Assembly: GCA_017404795.1 (NCBI GenBank)
Contig: JAFRBR010000024.1
Location: forward strand, 1-64,000
Origin: Candidatus Saccharimonadota bacterium
GTDB lineage: Bacteria; Patescibacteriota; Saccharimonadia; Saccharimonadales; Saccharimonadaceae
Direction: 5' to 3'
DNA: 64,000 nucleotides
Numbering within the stretch: the stretch's first letter is position 1; every line of letters starts with the position of its first letter. Of this stretch, positions 49,285 to 56,846 are shown one piece after another. Made by a program: the position numbers and the translations under genes. The notes beneath the pieces are model-generated. The model had not been told where the DNA came from and made no database searches. It worked only from the letters and a program-made list of their open reading frames with translations.

Positions 49285-50040
49285 ATGAAAAAAATGCAAG
49301 GATTTTCGGTGGCGGGGGTGGTCATTGGGATATTGGTCGTGGCTTTATTGGGGGTAGCGACTTATGCCATTATTGATGGTAATAATAAAGCAACAGATTA
49401 TAATGATTATGATTTTTATTCGGTGATTGAGGCGAATAGTAATAATGGAAATATTGGTGACCACGTGAAGGGCGACCCGAATGCGCCGGTGTTGATTTTT
49501 GAATATGCTGATTATCAGTGTCCGGGGTGTGCGTCGATCAATCCGAGGATAAATAAAGTAGTTGAGCAACTTGATGGTAAATTGGCGGTGGTGTATCGTA
49601 ATTATTTGCTGTCTTATCATCAAAATGGAACGGCGGCGGCATCGGCGGCGGAGGCGGCTGGATTGCAGGGTTACTGGAAGGAATACGCTGATAAATTGTT
49701 TAGTGAGCAGTCTGAATGGGAATATGCTGATACTTCGGAGCGAACGGAGTTGTTTAATAAGTATTTTGAAGAGGTGACGAATGGTAGGGGTGACCTAGAG
49801 AAGTTTAACAGCGATATTGCTAGTGAAAATGTGTCAAAGAAAATTAATTTTGATATGGGAATTGGCAAGCGGATAGATGTGCAGGCGACACCGGCTTTTT
49901 ATGTAGACGGACAATGGATAAAATGGAGTGAAGCTGGAGAAGTGACTATCAACGGGCAGACGATTAGCTGGGAAGAGCCTCAATCAGGGGATGATTTTGC
50001 AAAATTATTAAAAGATATCGTAGCAGCTAAATCTCAATAA
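49285..50040 (+). CDS. DsbA-like thiol-disulfide protein, membrane anchored
   Basis: 251 residues. Helix 8-30 anchors it in the membrane. The outside domain is a thioredoxin fold with a helical insertion: HVKGDPNAPVLIFEYADYQC then the active site CPGC, and cis-proline in VQATPAFYVDG. Similar to the DsbA/BdbD group (Thioredoxin_4). It probably oxidises or isomerises disulfides in secreted proteins such as the pilins and surface proteins here. No DsbB/VKOR in the window. AGAGGAG stands 7 nt before the ATG. Confidence 0.92.
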   Translation: MKKMQGFSVAGVVIGILVVALLGVATYAIIDGNNKATDYNDYDFYSVIEANSNNGNIGDHVKGDPNAPVLIFEYADYQCPGCASINPRINKVVEQLDGKLAVVYRNYLLSYHQNGTAAASAAEAAGLQGYWKEYADKLFSEQSEWEYADTSERTELFNKYFEEVTNGRGDLEKFNSDIASENVSKKINFDMGIGKRIDVQATPAFYVDGQWIKWSEAGEVTINGQTISWEEPQSGDDFAKLLKDIVAAKSQ

Positions 50041-50170
50041 AGTTTTGCCAATCGGCTGGAGGAATTGCAGATTGTTTGTTGTTTGACCTTTTTGAACGTT
50101 TGATACGCATATGTCATGTTATTTTAGCAAATAATTTTTAATAGTCAAGCATGAGAAATAATTTTGAGAG

Positions 50171-50283
50171 ATAGTTTTGCTATTATTTCTGAGGCGCCTG
50201 CGTCCGCAAAAAGTAAAGGTCTAAAGGCCTTGACTTTTTGCTGGGACTCCGGGAAAATGCCTCAGAAATAATGGCAAAACTAT
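50171..50283. repeat. Nested-hairpin element E5
   Basis: Arms of about 25 bp: ATAGTTTTGCTATTATTTC/TGAGGC (50171-50195) and GCCTCAGAAATAAT then GGCAAAACTAT (50259-50283). Inner stem GCAAAAAGT with ACTTTTTGC around AAGGTCTAAAGGCCTT. Shares TTATTTCTGAGGC and GCCTCAGAAATAA exactly with E6 although the outer parts differ. Ends 2 bp before the -10 box of the next gene. Confidence 0.8.
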
Positions 50284-50298
50284 TGTATAATATATATT

Positions 50299-50976
50299 AT
50301 GAAAAAGCGTGGGCGCATTAAGTTCCGTAAGATTAAGACTTGGCAATTATTGGTGCTATTGGTGCCGCTATTGTTTGTGGATGCGACCTTGCTAAGAGTA
50401 GACCATATCCATATGACAGAACTTCGTGATGCGGTGCTAGAGGCAGATGCGGCGGAGGAATCAGATGAGGTGATTGTGGAGAAGTTGAATGCTTTGAGGG
50501 ATTTTACGCTTAGTAATATAGTGATAAATGTAGTGGATGACAATGGAGTGGAGCGAGTGACTTTTGGGACGGGGCCGTTTTATTTGGAGCACACGTATAT
50601 TCGGGCGGCAAATAAGGCCTTGGCAGAGGCGGAGGCGACTTTTGCGAATGACAGCAATCCTAATGGAAATGTCTATGGCATGGCGGGGGAGGTCTGCCGG
50701 GCGCAGGCGCTGGCAAATGGCTGGAGCTGGGACGATGCGAACTATATTAATTGTATGGTGGGAGAGATTCAAAAATATCCGGCGGCAGATGATATCCAGA
50801 GTAGCATTATGGCGAGTTTGCCGTCGACGGAGCTTTATCGGTGGAATTTTGCTTCGCCGGTGTGGGCGCCGACTTTGACGGGGTTTGCGATTTTGATTAC
50901 GCTGGTGATTATTGTTGTAATTTTGATTAGGGGGTTAGTATGGATTATTCTGAGGTTATCTCTGTTATTTGTGTAG
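50299..50976 (+). CDS. Unknown protein with N- and C-terminal membrane helices
   Basis: 225 residues, family not recognised. A basic start and a helix at about 15-33 (WQLLVLLVPLLFVDATLL), an external region of about 150 residues with a long acidic helix (ELRDAVLEADAAEESDEV) and a Cys pair (VCRAQALANGW and NCMVGEIQKY), then a helix at about 196-222. TATAAT ends 7 nt before the ATG (leaderless). The two cysteines may form a disulfide with help of the DsbA-like neighbour. Gap 50977-51073 holds only the next promoter. Confidence 0.65.
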   Translation: MKKRGRIKFRKIKTWQLLVLLVPLLFVDATLLRVDHIHMTELRDAVLEADAAEESDEVIVEKLNALRDFTLSNIVINVVDDNGVERVTFGTGPFYLEHTYIRAANKALAEAEATFANDSNPNGNVYGMAGEVCRAQALANGWSWDDANYINCMVGEIQKYPAADDIQSSIMASLPSTELYRWNFASPVWAPTLTGFAILITLVIIVVILIRGLVWIILRLSLLFV

Positions 50977-51013
50977 ATTTCGAAAAAATAGGGAAGAAAA
51001 TTGGAAAAACCTC

Positions 51014-51042
51014 TTGACTTTTCGGTGAGTGAGTCATAAGAT
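51014..51042 (+). promoter_or_regulatory. Promoter of the 69-residue gene
   Basis: TTGACT (51014-51019) and TAAGAT (51037-51042), 17 bp apart; one of the few strong leadered promoters in the window, with AAGGAGG before the ATG at 51074. Confidence 0.65.
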
Positions 51043-51073
51043 AGGAGTATATTAACTTAAGGAGGAAAGCTAA

Positions 51074-51283
51074 ATGGCTTACGAACATACCAACAGCAAG
51101 GGTGTGAAATACTATCTACACAAATCTGAAGTGACGCTTCGCGGTGGCAAACCTCAGACGATTTATTTCTTTACTAAGGAAGAGAATGGCGGCAAAGGTA
51201 CTCCTTGTGAATTGCCAGCTGATCGCGAAGTTTGCGAGAATCCACGGAATGGATTTCTGACCCTCAAAAAGAAGCAAAAATAA
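51074..51283 (+). CDS. Small conserved-looking protein of 69 residues
   Basis: Reads GVKYYLHKSEVTLRGGK then TIYFFTKEENGGKG and ELPADREVCENPRNGF, a compact beta-rich soluble protein with one Cys and a lysine-rich end. I believe similar short proteins are widespread in Saccharibacteria, but I cannot name a family. AAGGAGGAAAG precedes the start; a strong promoter and an intrinsic terminator bracket it, so it is a well-expressed single gene. Confidence 0.75.
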   Translation: MAYEHTNSKGVKYYLHKSEVTLRGGKPQTIYFFTKEENGGKGTPCELPADREVCENPRNGFLTLKKKQK

Positions 51284-51296
51284 AATGAAATTAATA

Positions 51297-51329
51297 AAAA
51301 AAGTGTTGTAAAAATTACAACACTTTTTT
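51297..51329 (+). terminator. Intrinsic terminator
   Basis: AAAAGTGTTGTAA-AAA-TTACAACACTTTTTT, 13 or more pairs with a U-tract, 14 nt after the stop of the 69-residue gene. Confidence 0.88.
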
Positions 51330-51334
51330 GTGGT

Positions 51335-51451
51335 TAATAACTTATTATTATTTCTGAGGCGGCCTCCAAAATGAAAAAAGTAAAGCCCTAAAGGGCATTG
51401 ACTTTTTTCATTTTTCCGGGATATTGCCTCAGAAATAACAATAAGTTATTA
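51335..51451. repeat. Nested-hairpin element E6
   Basis: Arms 51335-51360 and 51426-51451 (TAATAACTTATTATTA then TTTCTGAGGC, and the near-complement). Inner stem AAAATGAAAAAAGT with ACTTTTTTCATTTT around AAAGCCC-TAAA-GGGCATTG. Junction sequences identical to E5; inner sequence related but diverged. Lies between a terminator and tRNA-Ile. Confidence 0.8.
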
Positions 51452-51463
51452 TGCTCTAACAAA

Positions 51464-51540
51464 TGGTAGGGATGCTAGGATTTGAACCTAGGACCCTGCG
51501 TGTATAAGACGCATGCTCTAACCAGCTGAGCTACATCCCC
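51464..51540 (-). tRNA. tRNA-Ile(TAT)
   Basis: 77 nt. Acceptor GGGGATG/CATCCCT (G1-U72), A73, encoded CCA, anticodon stem TGCGT/ACGCA with loop CTTATAC giving TAT, T arm CTAGG-TTCAAAT-CCTAG. It reads AUA directly, whereas most bacteria use a lysidine-modified CAT tRNA. Confidence 0.92.
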
Positions 51541-51579
51541 ATTTTAGTATTTTATCATAAAAATGGTATAATATTAAGC

Positions 51580-52011
51580 GTGAACATAAAGAATAGCCTG
51601 AGGCGAATGAATTTTAAGGTGAAGCGGGATTTTTTGACGGTAGAAAATGTGGTATTGATACTGGCGATTGTGCTGTGTCTTACGTGGACTTATCAGACGA
51701 TCGCGGCGATGAGCCGAAACTGGGAGTTGTCGGAAAGGTTGACGGAAGAGCGTAAGAATTTGGAATTGATTAGCCTCGAGGTGGAGGCGGCGGAGCTGAC
51801 CAATGAATATTATAAGTCGAATGAATATCAAGAGTTAATGGCGCGGCGGAACTTGGATAAAAAGTTGGACGGCGAAAATATGGTGGTAATGCCAGAGAAT
51901 TCAGAGGAAGCAAAAAACAAACACCAAGAGGAATCTAAAGTAGCGGCGGATGAAGAGCCGGAATATACGAATTTTGAAAAATGGATGATGTATTTGTTTC
52001 CAAAATACTAG
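51580..52011 (+). CDS. FtsL/DivIC-like single-pass coiled-coil protein
   Basis: 143 residues with a GTG start; TATAAT ends 7 nt before it. A basic start, one helix at about 23-42 (VVLILAIVLCLTWTYQTI), a heptad coiled coil (about 45-75: ELSERLTEERKNLELISLEVEAAEL cut short here) and YQELMARRNLDKKLDGENMV, the septum-formation-initiator pattern where the coil is followed by a short folded end. An acidic tail follows. The role could be in division or in the pilus assembly genes that follow. Confidence 0.6.
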   Translation: MNIKNSLRRMNFKVKRDFLTVENVVLILAIVLCLTWTYQTIAAMSRNWELSERLTEERKNLELISLEVEAAELTNEYYKSNEYQELMARRNLDKKLDGENMVVMPENSEEAKNKHQEESKVAADEEPEYTNFEKWMMYLFPKY

Positions 52012-52046
52012 TTTAATTTTGAAAGAGCTTGTGGTATAATTTAGGT

Positions 52047-52856
52047 ATGAAAAGAGGTAAACTAGGTTTTACTCTGATTGAAGTGGCGATTTTTTTGGTA
52101 ATTACGGGAGCTTTGTTTATAAGCGTGGCGGTGGGGGTGCAGAATTCAATATATCAACAGAGGACAAATGATTCGATTCAGAATTTCATGGAGTTTTTGC
52201 GGACGGCTTATGCCGAGGTGACGGATGTGCAAAATACAGGAGGGGGGAGGTCGGAGCAAGCGATTTATGGTAAATTGATTACTTTTGGTGAATCGCGTAA
52301 TTTGGCGGGAGAAACAGTTACTGATGAAAATGAGTTTTTTGCGTACACGGTGATTGGTGATATTGGAGATTCGAATGGGCAAGGGACTTTTGAGGCCTTG
52401 AAGGTGTTAAATGCAAACGTGATTCGTGAGGTGACTAATGACGAGGGTGAGAAGTCGGTTGACTTGGTGGGGATTACGGAAAGTTATTTGCCAAAATGGG
52501 CGACCCGGATTGAGCCGGCTTGTGATGGCGACTTGGCTGGTTGTAAATTTGAGCAACTGAAAGGAATGATGCTAATTGTGCGGCATCCGAATTCGGGGAC
52601 GGTGACGACGATGTGGTCGGATGATTTGGTGGAAGTGAACAGTTTGATTGAGAGAATAAAAAAGGGAGAAAGTGTATCGGTAGATATATTTAGCAATAAT
52701 TTTGAATTGAAGCAGATCGATTTTTGCATTAATACTACTGGCGAGGAGGCCAATGTGAGGAACCGCGCAGACGTGAGGGTGATAAAGGGAGCAAGAAACG
52801 CTTCGGGAATAGAATTAGTGGCTAGTGATATGGAGGGATACAAATGCGGAGAGTAG
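52047..52856 (+). CDS. Type IV pilin-like protein (prepilin) 1
   Basis: 269 residues from ATG 52047 (TATAAT 6 nt upstream). Short leader then the prepilin-peptidase site KLGFTLIEVAIFLVITG: cleavage after Gly, methylated Phe, Glu5. The hydrophobic helix is followed by a globular domain with a Cys pair (ACDGDLAGCKFEQL) and a later pair near FCINTT and YKCGE. Large for a major pilin, so perhaps a minor or tip pilin. Overlaps the next pilin gene by 13 nt. Confidence 0.88.
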   Translation: MKRGKLGFTLIEVAIFLVITGALFISVAVGVQNSIYQQRTNDSIQNFMEFLRTAYAEVTDVQNTGGGRSEQAIYGKLITFGESRNLAGETVTDENEFFAYTVIGDIGDSNGQGTFEALKVLNANVIREVTNDEGEKSVDLVGITESYLPKWATRIEPACDGDLAGCKFEQLKGMMLIVRHPNSGTVTTMWSDDLVEVNSLIERIKKGESVSVDIFSNNFELKQIDFCINTTGEEANVRNRADVRVIKGARNASGIELVASDMEGYKCGE

Positions 52857-53773
52857 ATTTGAAGACGCGAAAAGGGTTTACGATGGTGGAGTTGTCGCTA
52901 TCGATTGCGTTTATTGCGGTGTTGTCGATTATTGTGGTGGTGGTGATTGCTAATGCGGTGTCGGCGTATCATAAGGGGTTGACTTTGAACCAATTAAACA
53001 CAGCGGGGATGGATGTAGTGGAAGAGATGCGAACTACGGTGCAGAGTTCGCCGGCTCGTTCTGCGGCACGGGAGTGCGCAGGGGTGTATTCCGATTCGGT
53101 GACTGCGAAGCAGAATTGTGAAAAAGATAGCGGATTAAGTTTTATCTACCGAGAACGTTACGCCAAGGTGCAGGTAGGTAATAGCTCGCCAAATGTGCCG
53201 GTGTTTGGGGTGTTCTGTACGGGGGCGTATTCTTATCTTTGGAATGCGGGGTATTATTTTAGCGATGATTACAAGATGGATGAGAATGTAAGTGGCGGTA
53301 TTAAATTAAAGTTTTTGAAAGCGGGAGAGGATAGTGTAGTGACTTATGAGAATTTTAAATTATTAAAAGTGCAGGATGAAAACAGGTTGGCTTGTAGAAT
53401 AGCAGCAGGGGTGAATTTGAGTAGTTTGAGTGGAGGATCTTACTGGTATAATAGTAATCACTCGAGTATGCCTAGTGGCAATATGATTGATTTATCTTCG
53501 CAACCGGCTGATGAAGAGCCGATGGATTTGTTGGAAGGTGATAATAATTTGGCGATTTATCATCTGTCTACGGCGTTGCCGGCGGAAGGAGAAGCGGGGA
53601 ACATGCTGTATGCGGCTTCATTTGTATTGGGGACGGTGCAAGGAGGCGTTAATGTCAGCGGAGGAGGAAACTATTGCGCTACTCCGGAGGATTATGCTAA
53701 TGCCAGTATAGAGAATTTTGATTATTGTGCAATTAATAAATTTAATTTTGCCGCTCAGGCGACCGGAGGATAG
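52844..53773 (+). CDS. Type IV pilin-like protein (prepilin) 2
   Basis: 309 residues. Leader, then RKGFTMVELSLSIAFIAV, the class III signal with Glu5, and a long hydrophobic helix. The globular part has scattered Cys residues (SAARECAG, KQNCEKD, FCTGAY, NRLACRIA, NYCAT, DYCAIN), likely disulfides. It starts inside the preceding pilin gene and ends 3 nt before the PilX-like gene, so the set is an operon. Candidate minor pilin. Confidence 0.86.
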   Translation: MRRVDLKTRKGFTMVELSLSIAFIAVLSIIVVVVIANAVSAYHKGLTLNQLNTAGMDVVEEMRTTVQSSPARSAARECAGVYSDSVTAKQNCEKDSGLSFIYRERYAKVQVGNSSPNVPVFGVFCTGAYSYLWNAGYYFSDDYKMDENVSGGIKLKFLKAGEDSVVTYENFKLLKVQDENRLACRIAAGVNLSSLSGGSYWYNSNHSSMPSGNMIDLSSQPADEEPMDLLEGDNNLAIYHLSTALPAEGEAGNMLYAASFVLGTVQGGVNVSGGGNYCATPEDYANASIENFDYCAINKFNFAAQATGG

Positions 53774-53776
53774 AGA

Positions 53777-55084
53777 ATGAAGAGTGATCAATCAAAATTT
53801 AAACAAGGCGCGGCTTCGTTTTATATTGTGGCGTTTTCGACTTTGATACTTTTGATTGTAGCAACGAGTTTTGCAGCAATAATTATTTCGGAGATTGCAA
53901 GGACTTCTAATGATGATTTGTCGCAATCGGCTTATGATTCGGCGCTGGCGGGGGTGGAAGACGCGAAATTGGCGTATTTTACTTATCAAAACTGTGTGGA
54001 TGAAAATGTGAATAATGGTGATTGTGGACAAATAAGGGAGTATATGGAAAGCGCCGCGGAACAACAAGATTGTGATATGGTGGCAAGAATACTTGGTAAA
54101 ATTGGCGAAGATGATGAGGGGGGAGAGGTGCTGGTGCAGGAATCTGCTGGTGTAGATAATAATATGCAACAGGCTTATACTTGTGTAAAAATGCAGACAG
54201 TGCTGAGGGATTATCGTTCTACTTTGTCTAGCTCGACACAGACTAAGGTAGTAAAAGTGAAGTTTGAAGAACCGGCGAAAGCAAGTGATATCAACCGAGT
54301 TAAGATTAGTTGGTACGAAACGGCAGAAGGAAATTATCATTATACTAATGTAAGTAGTGCGGGAAAAGTGGTATTTCCGAAGATAGGTAGTGCAGAGGCG
54401 GCTGCTCCGCCAACGATTTCGGTGGCTATGGTGCAGACGGCGGGAACCTTTAGTCTGAATGATTTTGATGTGACAATAGGAAATACGACGGACCGAGGAA
54501 TGGTATATTTGGTGCCAACTAAAAATGCCGAAACGGCAAGTAAAAGTGTAGAAAACAATTATGATGGAGTATGGGATGGGACCGAAAACAAAGTAAAAGC
54601 AAGTTCGGTGCAAAAATCTAATGATAAAAGAGCGGTGAATCTGCCACATGTGGTGTATTGTGATGAGGACTCGACAGCAGAATTTGCATGCTCGGCCATA
54701 ATTGAGCTGCCAGAGCCGGTGGGCGGAGCTAGGAACGATAATACCTTTATGTTTGTGGTGAGTTTGCCTTATGGTAAGCCGTCGACGGATTTTGCGTTGG
54801 AGTTCTTGTGTAAAGACGGGGTTACTTGTGGGAAACAAGTAGTTAATGACGAAGGGGAAACAACGATTGAAGACGCGGGGCAGGCATATCTTGATGGAGT
54901 ACAAGTGGAAGTGGACTCGACAGGGCGAGCAAATGATTTGTATCGTAGAATAAGGGTGAGATTGGAGTCAGAAGCCAACAGTTCGTATTTGTCATTGATG
55001 GGGCCGCTAGAACTTCTGGGCGACAGTAATAATTCGGAATTGCTGAAAAAAGTAGATGCAGTCACAAAGGAATGGAATTTTTAA
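53777..55084 (+). CDS. PilX-like pilus assembly protein
   Basis: 435 residues. N-terminus KQGAASFYIVAFSTLILLIVAT and then DDLSQSAYDSALAGVEDAKLAY copies the PilX/PilX_N layout: a membrane helix lacking the prepilin site, then a helix where A-x-x-A-x-A-G-x-E-x-A packs against the pilus. The large outside domain contains many Ser/Thr and two Cys groups. Together with the two prepilins it should form a minor-pilin complex driven by the PilB-type ATPase at 38266. AGAGAATG ribosome site is weak; translation is probably coupled. Confidence 0.75.
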   Translation: MKSDQSKFKQGAASFYIVAFSTLILLIVATSFAAIIISEIARTSNDDLSQSAYDSALAGVEDAKLAYFTYQNCVDENVNNGDCGQIREYMESAAEQQDCDMVARILGKIGEDDEGGEVLVQESAGVDNNMQQAYTCVKMQTVLRDYRSTLSSSTQTKVVKVKFEEPAKASDINRVKISWYETAEGNYHYTNVSSAGKVVFPKIGSAEAAAPPTISVAMVQTAGTFSLNDFDVTIGNTTDRGMVYLVPTKNAETASKSVENNYDGVWDGTENKVKASSVQKSNDKRAVNLPHVVYCDEDSTAEFACSAIIELPEPVGGARNDNTFMFVVSLPYGKPSTDFALEFLCKDGVTCGKQVVNDEGETTIEDAGQAYLDGVQVEVDSTGRANDLYRRIRVRLESEANSSYLSLMGPLELLGDSNNSELLKKVDAVTKEWNF

Positions 55085-55092
55085 AAAAAGAA

Positions 55093-55110
55093 GAGCTACC
55101 AGGCTGCTCT
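55093..55110. repeat. Duplicated 18 bp piece of tRNA-fMet
   Basis: GAGCTACCAGGCTGCTCT is identical to 55176-55193, the D-arm region of the initiator tRNA, 83 bp away in the same orientation. It lies between the PilX-like stop codon and the tRNA 3' end. It resembles the tRNA-Ser end duplicate at 36522. Confidence 0.6.
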
Positions 55111-55124
55111 CTATTCTATTTATA

Positions 55125-55201
55125 TGGTTGCGGGGGTTGGATTTGAACCAACGACCTTTTGGTTATGAGCCAAACGAGCTACCAGGCTGCTCTACCCCGC
55201 G
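55125..55201 (-). tRNA. Initiator tRNA-fMet(CAT)
   Basis: 77 nt. CGCGGGG/CCCCGCA acceptor with the mismatched C1-A72 that marks initiators, A73 and CCA; anticodon stem TTTGG-type with loop CTCATAA (CAT); T arm GTTGG-TTCAAAT-CCAAC. The three G-C pairs of the anticodon stem typical of many initiators are reduced to TTGGC/ACCAA-like pairing. Confidence 0.94.
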
Positions 55202-55224
55202 GTATGTTGCTGTATTATTATAGG

Positions 55225-56598
55225 TTATTTGGATTTTTTTGTCAAGAGGTTTTTGGCGGCAAGCTTAATGAAGTAGTTGTAGCTATTGGTAGAGTGAGGG
55301 ATACTGGCGAGTTCGATAGCGGTGAGATTGTGGCGAATGGCGACGGCTAGCTCGGCGGCGATTAATTCGGCGTGAGGAGCAACGATGGAGGCGCCGATGA
55401 TGTGACTACTACGGTCGGCGAGAAGTTTGACAAAACCATAATCAAAATTGTCAATTTTGCTGACAGGGATGTCGCTAAGTTTGACGAGGGATTGGTGATA
55501 TTTGCGATCGCGCTTTAATAAGTCGTCTTCGTTGAAACCGACGGTGGCGATTTGAGGGAAAGTGTCGACAGTACGGACGAAACCTTGATAGTTGACAGGA
55601 GTTTTGACTTTGTTGATGATGTTGTTGGTCAGAGTGGCGGCTTCGGCTTGAGCGCGGTCGGTGGAGGATTCGTTGCCGAGGCAATCGCCGATGGCGTAGA
55701 TATGCTTGGCGGAGGTTTCGAAGAAGCGGTTAACGGTAATGCCGGATTTTTGGTATTTAACTTTGGCGTTTTCGAGACCGTAGTCGAGGCTAGGTTCGCT
55801 GCCGGTGGCAAGGACGATGCAATCTACACGGACCATTTTTTCGGAGTTGTCATGACGGAAAACGACGCGCTTACTGAATTCGTCTTGCTCCAATGCGACG
55901 ACTTTGCAACTAGGTAGAACGGTGATACCAAGTTTCCTGGTGAAATATTCGGCTAGTAAATCTCCGACTTCGCGATCTTCGCGGGGGAGAAGGCGTTCGG
56001 CGGTTTCTAGAATGATGACTTTGATACCGAGTTCGGCGTAGTAGGCGGCGATTTCGACGCCGGTGCTACCACCACCAATAACGGCAACGGCTTTTGGTAG
56101 ACGAGAAATCTTGATGGCGGTTTCGGGAGTGAGATGCTTGACGGTATCGACACCTGAGATTTCGTGGACTTTGAGTCGGGAGCCAGTAGCAAGAATGAAG
56201 TGCTCGGCGGTGTAAGTCTTTTCGTTGACGGCAATAGTGTGAGGATCGATAAAATTAGCGTAGCCCTTGATGCAGGTGATGCCGGCGGATTCAAATGGTT
56301 TTTTATTGTTGCCGCCAGATTCGATGACGACTTTGAGCTCGCGGGCGGGAATAGTGGGGAGATTAAAATGGAAATCTTGAGACTTGAGTTCGGGAAAAGT
56401 CTGAATGCGGGAATAGGCGTGAGCAAACCCTAAAGCTACAGCGTAGGGGACATCGCGAGTGTTGAGATTGGCACCACCAAAGAAACGGCCTTCGACAAGG
56501 GCAACTTTTTTCTTGGCTTCAGCAAGCCTAAGGGCGGCGGTGGAACCAGCGGGGCCACTGCCAATAACTAAATATTCAAAATCATATTTTTTACTCAT
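55225..56598 (-). CDS. FAD-dependent pyridine nucleotide oxidoreductase without redox cysteines
   Basis: 457 residues. FAD site YLVIGSGPAGSTAALRLAEA, NAD(P) site AVAVIGGGSTGVEIAAYYAE, second FAD motif HIYAIGDC, and the dimerisation domain ending IPHSTNSYNYFIKLA. In dihydrolipoamide or mercuric reductases the loop after strand 2 is GGTCLNxGCxPSK. Here it reads GGANLNTRDVPYA, so both cysteines of the CxxxxC disulfide are lost, as partly in soluble transhydrogenase SthA. It may be a transhydrogenase or NADH oxidase. Followed by tRNA-fMet on the same strand. Confidence 0.85.
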   Translation of the reverse strand: MSKKYDFEYLVIGSGPAGSTAALRLAEAKKKVALVEGRFFGGANLNTRDVPYAVALGFAHAYSRIQTFPELKSQDFHFNLPTIPARELKVVIESGGNNKKPFESAGITCIKGYANFIDPHTIAVNEKTYTAEHFILATGSRLKVHEISGVDTVKHLTPETAIKISRLPKAVAVIGGGSTGVEIAAYYAELGIKVIILETAERLLPREDREVGDLLAEYFTRKLGITVLPSCKVVALEQDEFSKRVVFRHDNSEKMVRVDCIVLATGSEPSLDYGLENAKVKYQKSGITVNRFFETSAKHIYAIGDCLGNESSTDRAQAEAATLTNNIINKVKTPVNYQGFVRTVDTFPQIATVGFNEDDLLKRDRKYHQSLVKLSDIPVSKIDNFDYGFVKLLADRSSHIIGASIVAPHAELIAAELAVAIRHNLTAIELASIPHSTNSYNYFIKLAAKNLLTKKSK

Positions 56599-56600
56599 CT

Positions 56601-56846
56601 TTATATTATTTTATCACGATTTTCGTAAACATAAGCAAAATCGGCGTGATATTTTTTTAATTCTTTGACAATGGCGCGGTCTAAATCTTGGTCGGTGATG
56701 ATTTTTTTGGATTTTAAGGATTTAGTGGCGTCTTTAATAGCGCGGTCAATAAAGAGGTCGGCGGCACCAGTAGGGATGCCGAGGGCTTTGGCGTGGATTT
56801 TGAGAGTGCGTTTGATGCTGGCTTGGTTGAAGGGGGCAGAGGTCAT
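56601..56846 (-). CDS. Small helical protein, possible ATP-cone or histone-fold-like
   Basis: 81 residues from the ATG at 56846, which overlaps the previous stop as ATGA; the longer frame upstream is rejected. Helix-rich: SIKRTLKIHAKALGIPTGAAD, LFIDRAIKDATKSLKSKKI and DQDLDRAIVKELKKY then FAYVYENRDKII. The short helix-long helix-short helix layout recalls an ATP-cone or a bacterial histone fold, and neither is proven. Translationally coupled to the membrane protein before it. Confidence 0.55.
   Translation of the reverse strand: MTSAPFNQASIKRTLKIHAKALGIPTGAADLFIDRAIKDATKSLKSKKIITDQDLDRAIVKELKKYHADFAYVYENRDKII

Noticed and set aside
53792-54904. 370-codon minus-strand frame
   Set aside because: Antisense to the PilX-like gene, full of His, Arg, Tyr and Ile as expected of a complement, with no start signals.
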